From positions 10,472,501-10,536,500 of the forward strand of contig JAPTOF010000006.1 in NCBI GenBank assembly GCA_028554755.1: a DNA stretch of 64,000 nucleotides. Reading direction: 5' to 3'. The position numbers were made by a program, and so were the translations under genes. This stretch comes from Cordia subcordata (Eukaryota; Streptophyta; Magnoliopsida; Boraginales; Cordiaceae). This document shows positions 1 to 10,924 of the stretch, piece after piece; position 1 is the first letter of the stretch, and every line of letters starts with the position of its first letter. Under the pieces are notes generated by a model. The model ran no database searches, had not been told where the DNA came from, and saw only the letters and a program-made list of their open reading frames with translations.

Positions 1-152
1 ATCGCTCTATGTTTTCAAAAATTACCACATTACTTATACTTTTTAAATAGTCACACATCACCTCCTTTTTCTGTTATTATCTAGTCATCATTAACTAAAA
101 ATTTATGTATTTTTGTGAAAATATATAATACATTATAAGTTTTAATGCCCAT

Positions 153-208
<56 letters not shown>

Positions 209-934
209 GTGTTTTTTAAAATGTGACATATAATATCCCATTTTTATGATTTTCATTTGAATGAACTTATTGTGCATCATAAGCTTTAAAGAACATGAAA
301 TTAATTAATTAACTACACAAATCACAAAGAGATAACCTATATTTTACCCAATAAAATGACAAATGCCTTTAATTAAATGTATTTTTCAAATCATAAAGAG
401 CTTGACAATATAAAAGTGCATATTAGTCACAAGACAAATTTATATAACCTATGAAATCTTCCAAAAGTGTCGATTTTTTAATAAACCCAAATAATTTTTT
501 AGGTTTATCGAAAGGTGTCGGTTGCCAACGAGACCAGGTGCAAGTCTATAAAGTGCCAGTCATATTCTTGGAGGTATTTGCAAAGGAGAGTATGCTTCTA
601 CTTTTGAGGGTTTGAACTCATCTTTTATTTTTTGGACCAAACAACTATTGCATGATCTGTTTCCTCAGATTATTTGTGATGATAAAACCCTTATAATAAA
701 CATTGCTTTCCAAGTGAAAAAGAGGTCAATATTGTATTGTTGCTGAATTATATATTACTTTTCAATCTCTTTTAATGGAAAAGGGAAAAAAAAAAGAAGA
801 AAAAAGAAAAAAAGGTTATGTGATGCTGAAAACCTTAAAAGCTGGTGGTTGATTGGTGTATCAATAAGCGCACTTGGACCAGGTGATGTCCACTGTGAGA
901 AAGTTGTTCTTATTATGATTCATTTTTGACGAAT
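1..934. other. AT-rich non-coding flank
   Basis: No coding region is supported here. The stretch holds a CA/TA microsatellite and a purine-rich A/G run near 780-815. The last 100 bases may already belong to the decayed 3' flank of the DUF599 remnant that follows, because short words resemble bases 10,620-10,740. Nothing else is recognised. Confidence 0.6.
151..201. repeat. compound (AC)n(AT)n microsatellite
   Basis: A run of about ten AC units passes directly into about fifteen AT units. It is a simple dinucleotide repeat, likely polymorphic between individuals. Confidence 0.95.
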
Positions 935-1106
935 TAATCAAGAAAGCAAAAACTATTTGCCTTTCCAAAATGAAGCACATGTATTTTATTGTAATTGAAC
1001 AACAATTATAATTCCTCTTAATTACAAAGATATACAAAGTGACTACTTTCATTTTCATGATGATCCAAATTCCTTTTTCGACTACTAATAAGGGTTGTAA
1101 AGCACT
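935..1106 (-). pseudogene. DUF599 gene remnant (3' end and 3' flank)
   Basis: Bases about 1,050-1,106 align with the last codons of the complete DUF599 gene at 10,925-11,000: both share the words cattttcatg, gatc and ggttgtaaagcac in order. The preceding 935-1,020 shares ctatttgc, tttccaaaatga and attcctctta with that gene's 3' flank (10,745-10,840). No reading frame survives. Only the C-terminal end is present, and the copia element begins 6 bases after similarity ends. This is a decayed tandem copy. Similarity was judged by eye, so edges are approximate. Confidence 0.6.
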
Positions 1107-1111
1107 ATAGT

Positions 1112-1753
1112 TGATAATGGATTGATTATAATTGATTGTGTTAACCTTTTGTAATCTTATTATATATTTCCATCTTATGTAAATTGCGTCTTGTAAATCA
1201 ATTAGTGAGGCATTCATGTAATTTATACAGATTGTAATCACATATTTTTGGTAACCATGATCATATATAAGGTTACCTCACATGTACAAAGAAATACTGT
1301 AAGGTTTGGCCCGTATTCTGAATGAGCACTAGGAATATGGGCTTTATGGTTTGAGACCTCCCTTATTGGTTCTCCTACCATATCTCTAGTCTTACCATAT
1401 TTGAAGCATTACCATATTAGTTGTTTCTTATACTCTATAAATAGGGATTTTGTCTATTGCATTAGAGTGAGACAAAAAAACAGGGAGGTGAGATAGACAG
1501 CGAGTGACCTTGAGGGTAAGGAGAGCGTGAGGGGCAAGGGCCCCCAAGCCCGAGCCCTCTCTCCGTATGTTGTATTTGTTCTCATCATAGTGAAATTCTC
1601 TAATTTGCCCGTGGACGTAGGCTGAAGGCCTAACCACGTTAAAATACTGTGTTCATCATATTCTACATCTTTCCCTATCTTGTTTATCTTCGTTTTAAAC
1701 ATCACGAATCCCCAACAAATACAAATGAAAAATAGTTCTTCTAAAATCTTTCA
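1112..1753 (+). repeat. 5' LTR of the first copia element
   Basis: About 220 bases of original LTR, split by a 420-bp solo LTR plus its 5-bp target duplication. It matches the 3' LTR at 6,690-6,904 through words such as ggtaaccatgatcatatata. It ends in CA immediately before the primer-binding site. Confidence 0.92.
1298..1717 (+). mobile_element. solo LTR nested in a copia 5' LTR
   Basis: A 420-bp block begins TGTAAGG and ends CCCCAACA, and is flanked by the 5-bp duplication AATAC (1,293-1,297 and 1,718-1,722). Removing the block and one AATAC gives a sequence collinear with the 3' LTR of the host element. It has a TATA-like tataaatag near 1,436 and, further on, the word gtggacgtaggct followed by a ccacgttaaaa stretch, a pattern common in plant copia LTRs. 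There is no internal domain, so it probably arose by recombination between the two LTRs of a full element. It is younger than its host. Confidence 0.9.
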
Positions 1754-1765
1754 TGGTATCACATG
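1754..1765 (+). other. primer-binding site of copia element 1
   Basis: The bases tggtatcacatg directly after the 5' LTR resemble the initiator tRNA-Met site of copia elements (tggtatcagagc), with changes at the 3' end. It fixes the LTR boundary and the plus orientation. Confidence 0.8.
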
Positions 1766-1799
1766 TTTTACGACAAATGTCAAAGACTTGTTTTCCTCC

Positions 1800-2790
1800 C
1801 TCCCCTAACATGTCCACCACCATCGTTCTTCTTTCGTTGTCTACCTCTAATGTCCAGGTTTACGTCACTGTTAATCTTGACCACACAAATTATCTCACCT
1901 GGAAATGACAAATTACAAATTTCTTTACCTTCAATAAATTGATTGGCTACATTGATGGCTCCACAACTAAGCCAGAAAAGACGTCTACAACCACATCCTC
2001 AACTACTTCAATTGATACATGGCCCAGGTCGACTACTTTGTCCAATCGTGTATTATAGCAATACTCTTTGATTCCCTTGTTCACATTACTGTTGGTTTTT
2101 CTTTTGCTGGTGAACTCTGGCTTCCCTTGACAGAAAACTTTCAACAATAATCTCTTGCCCGTAAATCTCTTCTTAGGGCTCAACTTCGCACCCTAAAAAA
2201 GAATTAATTATCTATTGTAGAATACCTTCAACAATTGGCAAACTTGGCTGATGCTCTTTCTGCTGTTGCCGACCTCCTCACCGACCAGATATGGTTTTAT
2301 GTGAATTAGATTGCCTTCCCTCATCTTACCATGCCTTCATCACTTCCATAGAAAACTAGGTCCCTTCACTGACTTTCTCTCAACTCAAGGCTAAAATACT
2401 TATTTTTGAACAAAGACTTCTTCTGGACTCTAGTGGCACGTCTACAACAGTCACTGATACTATCATATCCTCACTCAATCTCGCCTCAATACATAGTCAT
2501 CCTCTCCACAACAACCCACGAATAGTGATTCCCTTTTGAATTATCGTGGCAAGTGTTAGATATGCTATTAAAAGCGCCAATCTGCTGTACGCTGTAAGAA
2601 CCGATATACACTATCATGGAATAACAACACTCAATTGCATGGGCGATTTGCTGGTTAGTATCAATAGTCCTCGTCTGCTACCATTGCTTCCCACACCGCC
2701 ATAGCCACTCTCGTTCACGGGTCACCAGATGAATTTTTCCATCTCCTTCTGCTGCTCACCAAATGCCTATGTGTCCTTCTCACATAGACA
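1800..2790 (+). pseudogene. copia gag remnant
   Basis: Translating in shifting plus-strand frames gives a UBN2-type Gag start with NLDHTNYLTWK near 1,870-1,905. Near 2,555-2,600 there is a nucleocapsid zinc-knuckle remnant that reads like CxICYxKRxSAVRC, where the usual histidine is lost. Stop codons and frameshifts are frequent. In an intact element Gag packages the RNA into virus-like particles. Protease should follow but the sequence changes to an unrelated insertion near 2,790. Confidence 0.75.
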
Positions 2791-5455
2791 TGTATGAACA
2801 CACTACCCACTTCATGAAATCACCACACAAACACATAGACATGCTAGCACAACGATTTAGGAGCGGTTAATAGCAAAATAGACTTCAATATATATATACA
2901 ACTTTATTAAGGCATTTCAACAAACACAGAGACATATGAGTAAAATCACCATTAAAACCCTAAGTACAAAGCATATATACATAAATCCATCAAGTACCTA
3001 TTGTAATAATGTAATAATCAATCCACAATACAAGAGTAAATCACTCTACATAGCTCTAACTATACAAAGATTAACTTAGGATAAAAGAGAGATACACTTT
3101 CATCCATAGCCCTGCCTTACAATCCAAGGGCTAATACCTAAATCCTTGTATTTAATCCTCTTAGATGCTTGATTCCAAGGTGTTTTGTGTGTGAAAATAT
3201 GTGTGGGTGGGTGAGAGTTAAGGTTTAATGTGCGAGAAATAGGTGTGAAAGGTGTGTGAATGAATGATCCCAAATGCTGAAAAACGGGCCCTATTTATAA
3301 CTAACAACGATGCTACTGGTCGACTTTACTGGCTTGCCGGTAACAGGAGGGTCGACCATTTCTTTCCTTTGCTCTCTGGAATAACCAGCTAACCAGTCAA
3401 CTGGTAGGCTCAGTCGCTACAGTCTTCTACTCTTTGGATTTGTCGGCACGGTCAGCCGGTAGTTTTTAGGAGTCAATTGGTAGCTATTCAAATTACTTCA
3501 AATCTCCATCTTCTTTGCTTTCGGCCTTTACTCTACGAACTGGGCACTTTTTATCTTCACGACCCATCATCGTGCAAGCTCCTCTTTCACCTTATAATTC
3601 ACCTAAGACACAAAATAAGCATTTAATGTAACATTTAACCTTGAAACTCACTATATATACTTATATTCTTATATGCACAAATATAGTATAAACACTACAT
3701 TAAAGCAATCTGATAAGCTCAAAAACACCTCTAAATAGATATAGAAATGTAATGCAAATACATACACAAAACCAACACATCAACAACCCCAAACCTTTTC
3801 CTTACTTATCCCCAAGCAAGACCAAACCTAAGTTTATCTCTAAGAAGCTTAAAAAGATTGCCTAAAGTATGAACTCACTATCTTGGTGAATCAAAAGAGT
3901 GTGAAGGAGTCATTCTTTTTGTAGAAGGGTCCCTAAGCCTTTTTAGATCTTCTCCTTACTCATAAGGGGTCTTGCATCTCTTGGGAAGTTCTCAAGTAGC
4001 TATACCACCACAAATCTAGGAGTCTAACTCAAGCACGAGGGATGTTGATATGTCGTGCTCCCACAACATACATGTAGCCTCAAAGATAAGGAGAGAGAAT
4101 GTACAAACATAATGGCTCATAAATGACGTAAGAGCCTTATTCATAATACAACAAAAGAACAAAAAGAGCAATATGTGCTAAGTTGATATTGTGTCACTTG
4201 AGCACTTATTCAATGAACTTTTACTTTTGCATATTTTTTTGGTGCCTTCTGGCCCTTTTTCATATTTCATTTTTTCACATTTTTCAGGATTTTTTAAATT
4301 TTTTATTTTTTTTATGCATTTTTGCACTACATAAACAAAAAGAAAAGAAAAAGAAAGGCTAATTCACATTAAAAAAAAAAAAACCAATCAAAGAAGAGGC
4401 ACTCATATCAACACCCCATTTCAACTCTTTTTCTAACCAAGCCATGAGGTAGCTACAAGGTGCATTCTTAGAGATTCTCACTGCTTACAGCTTTCAAAGG
4501 GCATCTCCTCTAAGTCTCGGCTCTCCCTCCACTTCATTCGCTCCCCACAATATAACCTTACATTCACGAGTCAATTAAATCAATCACAAGAGCCAACACT
4601 TTAATCAACAAAGAGATAAACGACTCTATATGCATCAAATATCGAAAAAACTTTAACCAATTTTTAAGAAAATAATACAATCTACCATGATCAAAACATA
4701 AAACAAGAAAACGAAACTCCCATACTCCCAAACTTAAACTTTGCTTGTCTTCAAGCAATTAGAACAATACTACTCAGCAATCAATTAGGCATTTCAAAGC
4801 ACATAAGAGTGGTGGGGATGGGATAGATAAGTAGGGAACAAGTGGAGAAAGGATAGATACAACTTTGTGTTCCTTTTGAAGTTCGTTGATGCCAATGGTT
4901 TATGACTCGTTTACTAACCCTGTTTTTCATCAAACCATAAGCACTCATAAAGCATAAAATTAGTAGCATTGCCACACACGCTTGTATTGGCATCGACAAG
5001 TAATAAATAAGGTGTATGCAAAAGAGGAATGATGGAAATAGAGATCAACACTTGGGAGGGTGAAAAAGAAAATAAATGAAAAGGAAATGGAAATCGAAGA
5101 ATGATAATAATGAAAAAGTAAAAACAAGCAAAAGACAAAAGAAGCAAGAAAAGAATAAACACATCTAGCGTGCCTCCTAGCAACGTTGGATTTAACACCT
5201 CTAGTTGGGCGCCAATGTTAGAGTAAGATGTGTTTAAAATTGAGAAGTACAAATTGCTGGATATTCAACTAAGCACAGACAGTAGAAGAAAAAAGGCCAT
5301 TCAACATATAATGGGGCAATGAATGTGCAAAGCACCCCTTTTCTAGATGCCACCTGAATTGTCATATAAGAATGTGTGCAAAAATATGGAGGGAAGTATG
5401 CATAAGTGTGAAAAATCATGCCCCACTCGCTCTTTAATTAATCACTATTATTTTG
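2790..5455 (-). mobile_element. non-autonomous LTR element inserted in copia element 1
   Basis: This block separates the copia gag from its reverse transcriptase. Read on the minus strand, a polypurine tract (about 3,803-3,786) precedes an LTR that starts TGTTGATGTG at 3,785 and runs left towards 2,790-2,840. That LTR has a TATA box (revcomp of tatttata, 3,292-3,299). At the other end a primer-binding-type site tggcgcccaact (revcomp of 5,203-5,214) sits next to an LTR-like end. The 1.4 kb between contains no coding capacity, as in LARD/TRIM-type elements. The two presumed LTRs do not match by eye, so the right LTR may be truncated or replaced. Outer limits are uncertain. Confidence 0.5.
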
Positions 5456-5456
5456 T

Positions 5457-6692
5457 TGGGAAGTACACAGGTGGATGTAAATAATGCTTTCCAACATGGC
5501 TTACTGAATGAAGATGTTTACATGTCACAGCCACTAGGATTTGTTTATCCCCCTTTTCCAGATTTTGTCTGCAAACTACAAAAGGCTCTTTATGGGTTAA
5601 AGTAGGCGCCATATGCTTGGTTTTCTAGGCTTGGGACTTGCCTTACTTAAATGGGCTTTTCACGGGTGAAATCTAATACATCTTTATTTATTCGCCACTC
5701 ATTTAGTGACATTATCTTCATTTTGGTCTATGTTGATAATATTCTTATTATAGACAGCAATGAAAGTGCAATAGCCTCTATAACCAATTTTCTTGACAAG
5801 TAATTTTCTCTTAAAGATCTTGGTCTTTTAAATTATTTCCTTGGTGTTCAAGTCACTTGCATGCACTTTGGCTTCCATCTCAATCAAAGGAAATATATTG
5901 ATGACATATTGGACCACAGTGGCATGACTAATGCCAAGCCTGTGTCATCTTCTATTGCCCCTAATGATCAATTAGACAAAACAAGTGGTGATTCGTTCTC
6001 TGACCCTACTTTGTATCGAAGTGTGGTTGGTGCTTTACAACACCTTAATTACACTTACATGACTTGAGATTGCTTATGCTTTTAATAAGATTGCTCAATT
6101 CATGTAGGCTCTTACTAAACTGAATTGGATAGCTGTCAAGCGCATCTTATGCTACTTGAAGGACACCTTGGATCATGGATTGTTTATTCATTCCTCCTCT
6201 AATCTTACTCTCTATGTCTATTCTGATTCAGATTAGGCTGACTGCCTCGTTGATCAATGCAGCTCACATGGCTACTATGTTTTTATGGGGCCTAACTTAA
6301 TATCCTGGTCTGGTAAGAACAAAACCACTATTTCTTGCTTGAGTACGGAGGCTGAATATCGAGTTATAGTGCGTGCCACTTCAAAAGTTTGTTGGTTGTG
6401 ATCTCTTGTGAAAGAGCTATGAGTCGCCACTCCTGATGCTCATACTCTATGGTGTGATACCATTGGTGTGACATACCTCAAAGCTAATCTCCTCTTTCAT
6501 GCCAGAACAAAACACATCCAAGTTGATGTTCATTTTGTGCAGAAAAGTTACTTCTGGAAGCCTTGTTGCCCGTTATATCTCTATTATAGATTAACTTGCA
6601 AACATCATGATAAAGGCTTGTCCATTTCTTGTTTTCGCACTCTTCGTAGCAAGCTCACCGTGATTGACTCGGCTTCGCTTAAGAGGGCATGA
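5457..6692 (+). pseudogene. copia reverse transcriptase/RNase H remnant
   Basis: The translation resumes in the RT domain with QVDVNNAF, then [13 protein letters not shown] and ALYGLK motifs near 5,465-5,610. The catalytic YVDD box appears as YVDN (5,728-5,740). IKDLGLLNYFLGVQ-type sequence follows, then RNase H motifs (DSD near 6,225; LSTEAEYR near 6,340; [14 protein letters not shown] near 6,500-6,540). Several in-frame stops and shifts interrupt it. The enzyme would copy element RNA into DNA, but this copy is dead. The polypurine tract follows at once. Confidence 0.85.
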
Positions 6693-6904
6693 TAAGGGAT
6701 TGATTATAATTGATTGTGTTAACCTTTTGTAATCTTATTGTATCTTTCCATCTTATGTAAATTGGTTTTTGTAGATGAATTAGTGAGCCATTCATATAAT
6801 CTTTAAAGATTGCACATATTTTTGGTAACCATGATCATATATAAGGTTACCTCACATGTACAAAGAAATACAAATGAAAAATACTTCATCTCAAAAATCT
6901 TTCA
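6690..6904 (+). repeat. 3' LTR of the first copia element
   Basis: A 215-bp uninterrupted LTR starting TGATAAGGG after the purine tract and ending TTTCA. It is followed by target duplication ATAGT. It serves as the reference for the split 5' LTR. Confidence 0.92.
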
Positions 6905-6909
6905 ATAGT

Positions 6910-7321
6910 ATTGGCGAATTTACTATTAGGCTAACGGGAAATGTAGTTGTCTTTAGTGTCACAAACTTTTTTAAGTTTCACTTTTTTTCCTTTTTGCAAT
7001 AAAAGAAATCCAGTTAGTGGAGCTCGACCACCTATACATCTGATGAAACTTGACCATCAATTGGCAAACCTCAGGTGCACAACGTGTCCCCTACGTTGTG
7101 CACCAATTAAGTCAAGGGCACTCAACTTAGAGCAGGAGATTGGGCTCGAACTCGGATTATGAGTCGAGTTAAAAAATTAATTAATTAACTTTTTTGATTT
7201 AAAAATTGATTAATTTTATATTTATATTGTTATCAAAGTATGTGTATGTTATAATCCCCTCTAATTAAAAATTTTAAATCTGTATAGAACATATAAAAAC
7301 TATCTCAAGTACGGGAAACAA
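6910..7321. other. non-coding stretch after copia element
   Basis: No gene is supported. A 71-codon open frame at 6,947-7,162 has no recognised motif and is probably chance. The rest is AT-rich. Confidence 0.5.
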
Positions 7322-7400
7322 AGTCATGGTTTCCCATTTCGAAAAAACAATCTATGGTTGTAAAGCAAAGGGATCTGTTCAAAGGCAAAAAAAAAAAAGA
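7322..7400 (-). pseudogene. DUF599 C-terminal remnant, second piece
   Basis: Short collinear similarity to the complete gene at about 10,970-11,040: ttccc, then ggttgtaaagca, then aaggga. Only about 80 bases are recognisable and no frame survives. It may be the left half of the copy whose continuation lies at 9,862-10,000. Confidence 0.4.
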
Positions 7401-7670
7401 GAGAGAGAGAAAGTACAAGAAAAAAAATATACGTATATTGAAGGTAATAAGAGTTACTATTAACTGTTGCTCTAGAAGGGACTAAAGAAAATAATAACTA
7501 TATATTAAAATATTTTTGGTGTTTATATAGAATGAACACAATAGGAGAACTAATTTGTAAATCTTCTAATCACTATACTGAGGAACTAGCATAATAAGCA
7601 AACAACTTCATTATTACTTATTGCCTAATTTAGTGCCATAATGGAAAGAATTATATTGTGATTCTAAATA
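7390..7670 (+). repeat. left copy of a diverged direct repeat
   Basis: It shares in order an A-rich run followed by gagagagagaaagta, tagaag, taactatatattaaaa, and ttattacttattgcctaat with 9,430-9,840. The two copies lie about 1.8 kb apart in the same orientation. This could be old segmental duplication or the terminal repeats of a decayed element. Confidence 0.55.
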
Positions 7671-9429
7671 TATTTTATCAGCTCATTAAATTCAAGTTGA
7701 TATACAGAGACCAACTTGAGTTTGATAACTAAATTTCTGAGAAATTTATGAGACATTTTCATGAACTAATCATGAAGCTAAACTGAATAAACTAATTGGA
7801 AAAAGTGAAACTAAACTGAATTCGAACAAAACAGAATTGGAACCAGATCTAAACTTGACTAGAACTAAACTTGTATTCAATCTAGTATTGGATTGAAATG
7901 GAATTGGCATCTAGAGGCATAGATAGAATTAGATGGTCTAACAAGATTGTTGGGAAATTGATGATGCTAAAACTTCCAAAAATAAAAGTCCTACTCTGCC
8001 TCACTATTTGCGATTGTGGTGCTGAATCCTCCAAAAACAAAATTCCTATTCTACCTTACTATTTACGATAGTGGTGAGAAGGGTCAAACCATAGTAATTA
8101 GTTTATAAAATATAGTTTTTATGCCAAGACAAAAGAACAAGCAAAATATAAGAAAAATAGAGGTTGATAATTAAAATTAAATAAACAATAAATAAAAAAC
8201 TAAAGAACTAATAACAAGCTAAAAATAAAGCAAGATAATTAACAAAAAGGAGTTAAATGATAAACTACTTAGTGTGGAGTGTATTCTCCGTTTAGGCCTA
8301 CAAATCTGATCCTAGATACAAAGATGACTTTCGCTTATTTTGATAAAATACAAAGATGAATTTTGCGTATTTTGATAAACCAGTTATGGTTATCAGCATG
8401 GCCTAACAATTTCATCTTTTTCTTTTCTTTCAGTGCTAATAATGGTTTAAATTCCCTATAATTTCTCCCCATTATCGTCTTACCTATTAGACGGTTTAGC
8501 CCCTAGAGATGCTCACAAGGTTTATCTAATGGCACCACTGTAGCTTTAGAAAGATCTGGTTCTAAAAGTCAATTATCTTGGAAATCGCTAAGTTAGATTG
8601 TATGTCTACACAGGAGACTTGGTTACCACTTTATTAGATTAATTAAATTATTCTATTTGGCTACCTATCATCAAGCAATTAAATAGGACAAAAATTAGTT
8701 AGATCTCCCCGATTTATAGAACCATAAACTCCGAGTTAACCCCGATTAGGATAGAAGTCTAACAATTAAAGCGCCTGGGAGAAGAAGAATAATGCTGGAA
8801 ATATTTCTGAATAGAAGTCTGAATGAAGTCTAGGTAGTTTCCTAAGAAATATAAAAATAAATTCCTAAGTAGAGTCTCCCTTAGATAAGGAAACTCTTTA
8901 AAAGCTAAGGAAAATAGAAACATAAAAATCTTTAATTATAATTTTTAATGAAATAAAAGTCTTCCATAATTAATCTCCTTTCTTTCCAAAAATATGACAA
9001 GTATTTAATGCAAATCCTTTTCAAAAGTGCTGCAAAAATATCTCTAAGCTCCAGTCAAAGCTCGGTCAATCCTGTATAAACTTCACATGATATTTTCTAA
9101 GGTGTTAGAATCAATAATCTAGTTATAAACACCTCCAAAGTCCTTTGAATCCATATACAATGCTTCCATCTCCTTTTTCCAAGCACAAACAAGCAAAAAT
9201 ACATTAAAAAAAAACACCAATTAAGAAACATCCAATTCCAGAATTAAGTGCAAATTATTATGAATTAAAGGCTTATTTCGAACTTATCAGAAATATATAG
9301 AGATCAAAGCTCAAGAGGGTCTGAAAACCCTAGATAATGTTCTAATAGGTTATACATACTTGCAATGATTATGGTGACAACAAGATAATAGTAACAAATT
9401 AAAGGCTCTGACGATGGTAACTTTGATAT
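7671..9429. other. non-coding interval between direct repeats
   Basis: No coding frame of note. It contains local internal repetition: two similar stretches near 7,965-8,010 and 8,022-8,065 (cctactctgcctcactattt versus cctattctaccttactattt), and a duplicated tacaaagatga phrase near 8,318-8,360. It may be the interior or UTR of a decayed retroelement, which I infer only from its position between repeats. Confidence 0.4.
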
Positions 9430-9475
9430 TATTTTATAAGGAAAAAAAAGAAAGAGAGAGAGAAAGTATGGATAG

Positions 9476-9517
<42 letters not shown>

Positions 9518-9840
9518 AGAATTGTAGGAGCGAACCACTAACAAAGTTCTAGAAGAAGAAATAATGACTACATATTAAAATCTCACTACAATGAGTACGA
9601 TAGGGCGAGATTTTATTTATCGTTAGACTAATGAAAAAGGTCGTATATGATGGTTGTACTGCCTGAGGAATTGACTTCTGAGTTGCATTGTTGATAATTT
9701 TGTAAACTTTTTTGGTAGAATGAAATTAAAGCACTTATGGATTAAAAAAAGGTCGCATATTGTAGAAACTGTTGTAGTATTAAGTAAACAATTTGATTAT
9801 TACTTATTGCCTAATCTAGGGTCATATATAAAAGAAAATT
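9430..9840 (+). repeat. right copy of a diverged direct repeat
   Basis: Counterpart of 7,390-7,670. It is longer because it contains an AT dinucleotide run (about 9,478-9,514). The shared ending ttattacttattgcctaat is near 9,802-9,822, and DUF599-like sequence starts about 40 bases later. Confidence 0.55.
9478..9514. repeat. (AT)n microsatellite
   Basis: About 18 uninterrupted AT units inside the right direct-repeat copy. Confidence 0.9.
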
Positions 9841-9861
9841 ATGTTCATACTGTAAGCATGC

Positions 9862-10000
9862 TCTGATAGGATCATTGTAACAAAACATAAAAAAAGAGAG
9901 CTAGCACCGGCCCAAAGATCTAAAGCAACATTGTAAGTGCTGCATAGAATAACTTATGGCTAGCTATGTTGAGACGAAGAAACCTTTTATCAGACATTAA
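9862..10000 (-). pseudogene. DUF599 internal remnant
   Basis: This aligns with the complete gene at about 11,013-11,120 (C-terminal membrane segment): both have caccggccc.aagatc, then agcaa, gtgctgc/gcggcg followed by atagaa/tagaaa, then tgttgag and gaagcc-type words. Many substitutions and indels remove the frame. With the pieces at 935-1,106 and 7,322-7,400 it shows that this DUF599 gene was once part of a tandem series. Confidence 0.6.
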
Positions 10001-10924
10001 AATCTGTATTCATTAAGTTCATAATATTATCAGAGTTATCAAGCATTAGAATCTTAATTTGATCTAGCCAAACTGAGCAGCAACAACTTTAAAATAGAAG
10101 GCAGAAAAGTTAAAGTAAACTTAGAACATTTGCTTGGTGCAAGGGGTTTTCCTAGATAACAGATTATTTTTTTAATTTGGATTGGGTTGTTCTTTTCGTC
10201 TTAACTTATTATTTAATTTGGTAGTTTCTTTGAGTAGACTTTACGAAGGAGAGACTATAATCTAGATTAAGTTGTGATAATGTGTCATACTAAATACTAG
10301 TGCAACCACCAAACAGGAAATGCTTACCACAAGGTTAGTGTTAATCAGCTAACCTGAGCATATAGGTCGAATTAAACTGAATATCACACTAGATATTGGT
10401 AAACAAGGGCATTTGGCAAAGAGAGAAGGGCGGCTATGATTGGGTCAATGTAGATAGACTAGCTAGCCTGATGTGAACGTCGCCTTTTAAAGGGAGTGGA
10501 ACGTAATAATTTTTGACGTTATAGTTAATGAGACTTAATTTGTTAGAAAGCATATTATTAGGTCTCAATCGTTAAAATGTTGATCCTCATAGATACATGT
10601 GTTTGAAAATTTTGACAGTGGGAATCATGGAATGGTTACTAATGGCCTGTGACATGCGTTTGTCCACCTGCGAACATTCTATCCGGTCGGGTCGACATGA
10701 CTGATCTAATTGATCTCATTGTTGTTGAAACTAAAAAAAGGAAAAGCTATTTGCAAATTGCATTTCCAAAATGAGGTATACACGTAGTCATAATATTTTA
10801 GTATCATTAACATTAATAAGAATTATTCCTCTTAGGCGGATACAAAGTCTTGATTTCCATCTCCACTCTGATAAATCACTATATATATAACCCTTGTAAC
10901 AATTGGCATAGGAAAATGATATTC
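10001..10924. other. 3' flank of the DUF599 gene
   Basis: AT-rich sequence without open frames. The final 190 bases are the presumptive 3' untranslated region of the minus-strand DUF599 gene and resemble the flank of the remnant at 935. Polyadenylation-like AATAA words on the minus strand are present but not decisive. Confidence 0.5.

Larger units (their letters stand above)
1112..6904 (+). mobile_element. Ty1/copia retrotransposon, degenerate and nested
   Basis: Two LTRs starting TGATAA.GGATTG and ending TTTCA lie at 1,112-1,753 (interrupted) and 6,690-6,904. They are flanked by a perfect 5-bp target duplication, ATAGT (1,107-1,111 and 6,905-6,909). A primer-binding site, tggtatcacatg (1,754-1,765), follows the 5' LTR and matches the initiator tRNA-Met type used by copia elements. 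A purine tract (aagagggca) precedes the 3' LTR. Inside are gag remnants, then an unrelated minus-strand insertion, then reverse transcriptase and RNase H remnants in copia order. Protease and integrase are missing. LTR divergence is roughly 8% by eye. Many stops make it non-autonomous. Confidence 0.92.
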
